Shown here: positions 57,000-64,000 of the stretch, in pieces
Numbering within the stretch: the first letter of the stretch is position 1
How the letters are laid out: each line of letters opens with the position of its first letter
Assembly (NCBI GenBank): GCA_050084515.1
Contig: CM114273.1
Location: 16,058,001 to 16,122,000 of the forward strand
Direction: 5' to 3'
Origin: Blasia pusilla
Lineage: Eukaryota; Marchantiophyta; Marchantiopsida; Blasiales
DNA length: 64,000 nt
The notes under the pieces: generated by a model
The model's input: the letters and a program-made list of their open reading frames with translations, nothing else
The model's database searches: none
Told to the model about the DNA's origin: nothing
Translations under genes and position numbers: made by a program

Positions 57000-57322
57000 A
57001 AATTCAAGGATTTACAGAGTTTGACTTGGAGATTTATTAATAGTCATAGCAAAGTTGGACGAATAGGGAACTGAAATCTACGTAGATCAAATGGCAAACT
57101 AGAGTCAAATACAATGTATGGGATACGTGGAATAAAAACTTGATCTCCAATATTCTTCCTCATGATGATTTCGGCATCTATGTAATGTTGCATGAATCCA
57201 CGAATCACCAATCTAGTCCCATTGTGCTTGTCCTTTTGACCCATTCATGTTTCATAAGAGCATGATTGGTGCACCAATCTTCTCCAGCTCCCATGAGCAC
57301 TCCCGTGAGCCATGAAGCGGGG
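57000..57322 (-). pseudogene. Helitron helicase C-terminal fragment, part b
   Basis: Minus strand reads KIGAPIMLL then NMNGS, NGTRLVIRGFMQHYID, SLPFDLRRFQFPIRP and, after a frameshift, AMTINKSPSQTL. This matches the RepHel C-terminus seen at 20100-20565. It continues part a across an LTR insertion. Confidence 0.82.
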
Positions 57323-57339
57323 AACACGGTCCCCCAACC

Positions 57340-57912
57340 TACAACAAACAACAAACACCAACAAGCTCCTTCATCGTAACTCTCAAATCCTCATTCTCTC
57401 TTTGTAAATCAAGTAGATCTCACATCACATCTCACACCAAACTCTCTATGGTGTGCACTCTCTCTCATGTCAAACCAAACCCACTCTCATAATGAGAGGC
57501 TTGGATTACTCACACAAGGCAAGGAGTACCATAGTTCCGCCGCCTCATGCCAAGAGGTTCAACAAAGAGAGAATGAGCTCTCAAGCTCTCTCTCTTAGAG
57601 GTATATCGCCTTCCCTCTCCCAAGCTCTCTCCTCGGTAACCTATGCTCGCAGGTCATCTCCTTGGCTCTTGACCTGTTGTAGCGGGTCAAGGGCCACTTC
57701 CCAAAGTGGAAAGTCAACTATACTCTAAATATAAACTTACCCGAAATAGTAAGTTTCTCTATATGGCTCCAAATAAGCGAAACGATAGGGAAAACTGCTC
57801 TCTCAGGTTTCCTATGGCCTCAGTAGGTCATCCTCAACATCCTGAGGTTGTCCTCAAGAATCTCCAAAGGCGCTTTACTAGATCTCGCCGATCTATCCTA
57901 AAAGATGTGACA
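57340..57912 (-). repeat. LTR family C, copy 2, inserted in Helitron helicase
   Basis: Starts TGTCACATCTTTTAGG on the minus strand at 57912. It shares blocks with 50660-51385 and 59068-59655 but lacks the long (CT)n. It separates PTEFLNTW...PPHH (57945) from KIGAPIMLL (57300) of one helicase gene. Confidence 0.7.
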
Positions 57913-57919
57913 AAACAAA

Positions 57920-58310
57920 AATGATGTGGAGGTAGTCGAGAAGGCAACCATGTGTTCAAAAATTCCGTGGGACATATATGAGTCATCCCCTCGTTTGGAA
58001 CATAATCAATGCTTAGATATATATACTCTTGTAGATAATAAAAGAGGATATTGTAAGAAGAGTGATAAGAAGACTTTATGAAAAGATTAATGAAATCAAC
58101 TGAAATAAAAAAGAATAAGTATAAAATAATTGTTATCTCTCCAGGAAATCGAGACACAACTTCGACGTTTATATCATCAACGTCTCTGTTTCTCGATGTT
58201 AGAATAGCCATATCTCTTAAGAAGTCAATATTATGGAATTGGTTATACGAATTTCCATAGATATTATTAATAAGATCGCATATCTCATTTCTTTTAGTAA
58301 CCATTCCTAA
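57920..58310 (-). pseudogene. Helitron helicase fragment, part a
   Basis: Minus strand reads FLRDMAILTSRNRDVDDINV and VVSRFPGEI, then YLSIDYVPNEGM and CPTEFLNTWLPSRLPPHH. This is the PIF1-type helicase region just before the G-A-P-I-x-L-L motif found in part b. The open frame is 157 codons long, but the protein is incomplete. Confidence 0.8.
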
Positions 58311-58319
58311 TGGTAATTA

Positions 58320-58612
58320 TATAAAGTCATCTCCAAAATGAGGGTACTAAGGTACATGACCCTCTATTACCTCCAATAACCAATTTGAAAACTCAATCAG
58401 GATGAAGCTACATCCAACAGTCGACTAACTTACTATACCATTGGCATGATAGAACCTACCTATCGTCAAACTAAAATGTGACAGCTATCATGCGCATACA
58501 CATCGCCACATAACCCACATCGCTGGTCATATCTACATACCATACAACACCGATCTTCCCAACACACGTTTCGATCCATCCATAAACGAAACACATTCCA
58601 CATAGGTACCTA
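58320..58612 (-). repeat. Degenerate gypsy LTR with R1 module
   Basis: R1-like DNA (about 58482-58612) joined to an LTR start TGTCACATTTTAG at about 58478, the same R1-TGTCA junction as in P1. Confidence 0.55.
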
Positions 58613-58684
58613 ATATAATCTACTATCTTATACATATCTAGCAGCATCGATGCCCTCATCCCGCAACATTACAGCACTATAACT

Positions 58685-58900
58685 ACTTGTCGTGTTGATC
58701 CCTCCAAAAAGATCTAACATTCTCATACCCTGATCCAAACTTTGTCACACAACACGTGTGATACCCAAAGATATCAAGTCTCCACTCGAAAACCACCATT
58801 GTCACGTGATTAAGTTTGCTCCAAGACATATGCATAGCTCCACGCCTACCGCACAAGTTTGTCAGCACTCAACGCAACTCAATGCTCATCCCCAACAACG
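58685..58900 (-). pseudogene. Third methyltransferase-gypsy remnant, motif I
   Basis: Minus strand reads MLDLFGGINTT around 58688-58721, an intact C5 methyltransferase motif I. The flanking DNA, including CACACAACACGTGTGATACC, aligns with P1 9550-9650. The remainder of the domain is missing here. Confidence 0.72.
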
Positions 58901-59655
<755 letters not shown>

Positions 59656-60700
59656 ACATGGAATATTTGCACATATGGATTGCATTGATGTAACATATCT
59701 TTAAGCCCTTTCAAGATCTCTAAATTAAGATCAATAGATCTTGACATAACTGTTTCACGATTCTATAATTCATTGGTAGTATCGTGAATGTAGAGTTGAG
59801 CAAATTGGGGCTGCTTCCCAAGATCTGGATGTAAGGGACCAGTAGAATGATATATCCCACCTTGCATTCTAAAGTGCCAAGTGCCACTAACTTGCTCATT
59901 TATATACACTCTAGTGGATGCTAATTGGAGTCCAAAATTGTAAGCTCGAGCATGAGTAAGATAGTGAAGGCTTCTAGGCCCAACATCACAAATCAACGAT
60001 TTCAAGAAAGGAGGGGACGCTTTCAGGAGGGGCACATTTACGCTCCCATGACCAGAACACATATCATATGATGAGTCACGAATTTTTGTACCTCGCACTT
60101 TTTTACATTTCCAATGTAAATCTTGTCATGACGGGCATATTTCTGTCATAGAACCCAACGTATGATGGCCACTCCTACAATTCAAACTCTTCTTTAGCCA
60201 CAACTTCCTAATATCACCTTCTTGGAAGTTTGGTCGTGTGGCAAAATTTTGTAATGTATTAACTTTTGCAAGTCTATCAATATTTGGCATAGCACATATT
60301 GTTGTTGTATTTGGAATTGTGGCACTTTGTATTGGTAATACAACTCCATGATCTATAGAAGGCATAGAATGTACTATTGAGGTTACTTCATCCCTAAGAT
60401 TACAAAAAGTGTACGCATTCTCTCCAACATTATGGGCAAGTACGAACACTTTATCTTGAGGAGGGATAGTGGTAGGTAACTCAACTCTTTGTGTTACATA
60501 GGTAGTTGGTCTGATCATAGAAGTAGTATCAAAATATCCATGATGTAAAATTTTGAGTAAGTCAATTGTAGGCGATACATAAGTAATAGCTTGTTGTCGC
60601 TGAAGTATAGAATCATATTGAATAAATTTATCATCCAAGAGGAACTCCATGATTTTCCTCCACCACAATTCCATCCTTATACAAAGCTCTGTCATAAAAT
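59656..60700 (-). pseudogene. Helitron RepHel N-terminal region
   Basis: Minus strand 59763-60098 reads CSGHGSVNVPLLKASPPFL, ARAYNFGLQLAS and FRMQGGIYHSTGPLHPDLGK, then QFAQLYIHDTTNEL. This is the conserved N-terminal block of plant Helitron-like proteins. It runs on (after a stop) to LKGLKDMLHQCNPYVQIFH, where LTR copy 3 interrupts it. The upstream part, 60126-60695, is open for 189 codons without a named domain. It probably belongs to the same gene as parts a and b. Confidence 0.82.
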
Positions 60701-62594
<1,894 letters not shown>

Positions 62595-62945
62595 GCCTAC
62601 ACCAATCATGCAAAGACTTGCATTTAGCCCGCCTTGCTCACACCGACCCGCGATAAGCTTGCAGAGGGCGAGTCGTATGGGCCCTTGAGCCTGCCCTTTG
62701 CAGGCCCACCCCGGGCCCCCAACGGACTAGTGTAGGCCCTCCACATGCCTACCGCATGCCTATGCAAGCCTAGAAAGCCCTCGTAGTCCACACACCCTTT
62801 CTACATCCGTTCCCATATCTCAAGCTCTTGTATGCGACCAGGGTACCAAAAAAACATGAGCGGGGGACCCGTTGGGCATGTCTGTCCCCATGTGTTTACA
62901 TGTTCATCATATAAACAAACAAGTATGTTTCCATGCTACCTTGTC
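62595..62945. repeat. GC-rich GCCCGC repeat block, one terminus
   Basis: Same composition as the 51541-52128 core. It ends with TTTCCATGCTACCTTGTCAT, a degenerate form of that element's right terminus. Confidence 0.5.
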
Positions 62946-63694
62946 ATTGAAATATCTTGGCAAGATGTCGCTCATGCTCCTCTATTGTAGAAATGAAGAT
63001 TGTGATATCGAGAATATAATGTCTAAAAAATCTGAAAACCTACCAAAATCCTATTCATGACTCTCTAAAACTCTATTGGGGCATTCTTCAACCCAAATGA
63101 GAAGAACTACCATTGGCAAAAACAATCCTTCCCGTGCATGAGGATTGTTGACTCAAAATGTCTTCTTTTGTATGTCCTCTAATTTGATAAGGAATCTATA
63201 TTATTATGGGAGAGTGCCATCTTGATTTGCAAACATTTCAATGTTTGGCATGTGGCAATTGGGCAGCAAGAAAATGTTTCACATGCTACGGACAGCAAGA
63301 AAAAAGTTTGAATTTGTGTGCAACATCACTAACCCCTTCCCTTCACGAGCTATACACTAACAAAAAATCTTTAAACACTTTTTTATTTCCTATGCATCGC
63401 ACGCGCACCGTACTAGTTGATAGTATCAAGATCAGAGATGTAATAAATTCCATGCATTTACATATCCAATGGCATCAAAGATATCCTCTAAGATGGGCAA
63501 GCATATCTATTGGCCTTCATTTTTCAATCAATAGGATATGAAAATCCACCTATCCATTAATATGCCGTACACATCTTTCTTGGCATGCATAACCATGCCA
63601 AATGCATACCCCCATATGATATTCACACAGGTCATGCCAAGTCATTCACCAAGTCTCAACTCCTACCATAAATTGAAGCCCTCTCAAAAAAAAG
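62946..63694 (-). pseudogene. Gypsy reverse transcriptase remnant split by a mini-Helitron
   Basis: On the minus strand this aligns with the P1 RT region (7550-8100), sharing the CATTCTTCAACCCAAATG and CATCAAAGATATCCTC-type blocks. Stops are frequent. The Helitron at 63195-63416 interrupts it. Confidence 0.65.
63195..63416 (+). mobile_element. 222-bp non-autonomous Helitron
   Basis: Starts TCTATATTATTATGGGAGAG after an A, ends CTAG (63413-63416) before a T. A palindromic GC-rich stretch (TGCATCGCACGCGCACCG) precedes CTAG. It sits inside a gypsy RT remnant. Confidence 0.88.
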
Positions 63695-64000
63695 TCTATA
63701 TTATTATGGGAGAGTGCCTTCTTGATTTGCAAACACCTCTCTATTTGACACGTGGCAGCTGGGGAGCAAGAAATTGTTTCACATGCTACGTGCAGCAAGA
63801 AAAAAGTTTGAATTTGTGTGCAATATCATTAATCCCTTCCCTTCGTGGCAAGTGGGCAGCAAGAAAATGTTTCACATGCTATGGGCAGCAAGAAAAAAAA
63901 TTTGAATTTGTGTGCAGCATCATTAATCCCTTCTCTTCACGGGCTATGCACTAACAAAATCTCTTCAAACACTTTTTTATTTCCCATGCATTGCACTTTA
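63695..64000 (+). mobile_element. Second mini-Helitron, 3' end beyond window
   Basis: Begins TCTATATTATTATGGGAGAG and follows the 63195 copy closely. An internal unit of about 93-97 bp is duplicated (about 63752-63844 and 63845-63942). The sequence runs off the window at a CATGCATTGCAC segment just before the expected terminus. Confidence 0.82.

Overview
The window is nuclear DNA of a land plant, almost entirely made of decayed transposable elements with one small island of apparently single-copy DNA. The evidence is plant-type Ty3/gypsy and Ty1/copia retrotransposons, plant Helitron helicase remnants, hAT-like and MITE-like repeats, long (CT)n tracts and one plant-specific RALF peptide gene. 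I cannot name the species. The RALF sequence and the retroelement types would fit a seed-free plant or another large-genome plant, but that is weak inference. No rRNA gene, complete tRNA gene, CRISPR array or bacterial-type operon was seen.

Layout. 1-3.4 kb: minus-strand gypsy pol fragment. 3.7-4.3 kb: weak Helitron-like fragment. 4.5-11.07 kb: minus-strand gypsy element P1. 11.1-18.7 kb: minus-strand copia remnant with nested long LTRs and a perfect 30-bp hairpin. 19.1-21.1 kb: tRNA-like SINE head, Helitron helicase end and a 164-bp mini-Helitron. 21.7-25.5 kb: GC-rich GCCCGC repeats and MITE copies. 25.5-30.8 kb: minus-strand gypsy G2 with a 1.2-kb 5' LTR. 31.7-32.05 kb: MITE. 32.69-34.5 kb (plus) and 34.56-43.9 kb (minus): gypsy copies P2 and P3, tail to tail. 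44-48.6 kb: plus-strand copia and gypsy scraps around a minus-strand copia LTR. 50.5-52.4 kb: foldback repeat complex with an LTR and (CT)n. 52.4-56.5 kb: genic island with the RALF gene (minus). 57-60.7 kb: minus-strand Helitron RepHel gene broken by LTR insertions, with a third methyltransferase-gypsy scrap. 61.9-64 kb: (CT)n, GC-rich repeat, gypsy RT scrap and two mini-Helitrons.

Main discovery. P1 and P3 are Ty3/gypsy elements with two unusual modules. One is a C5-cytosine DNA methyltransferase-like domain between gag and reverse transcriptase. Motifs I, II, IV with P-C-Q or P-C-H, VI with E-N-V or E-N-M, VIII and a C-terminal L-G-Q-A-M-D-L-N block are readable in canonical order. The other is a C-terminal PHD finger (C4-H-C3) after integrase, where chromoviruses carry a chromodomain. 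P2 has the best-preserved PHD finger, and a fourth scrap near 58.7 kb keeps methyltransferase motif I. The inferred architecture is LTR-gag-methyltransferase-RT-RNase H-integrase-PHD-LTR: a retrotransposon carrying both a DNA methylation writer and a chromatin reader. All copies here are broken by frameshifts or stops, so any activity must come from other copies.
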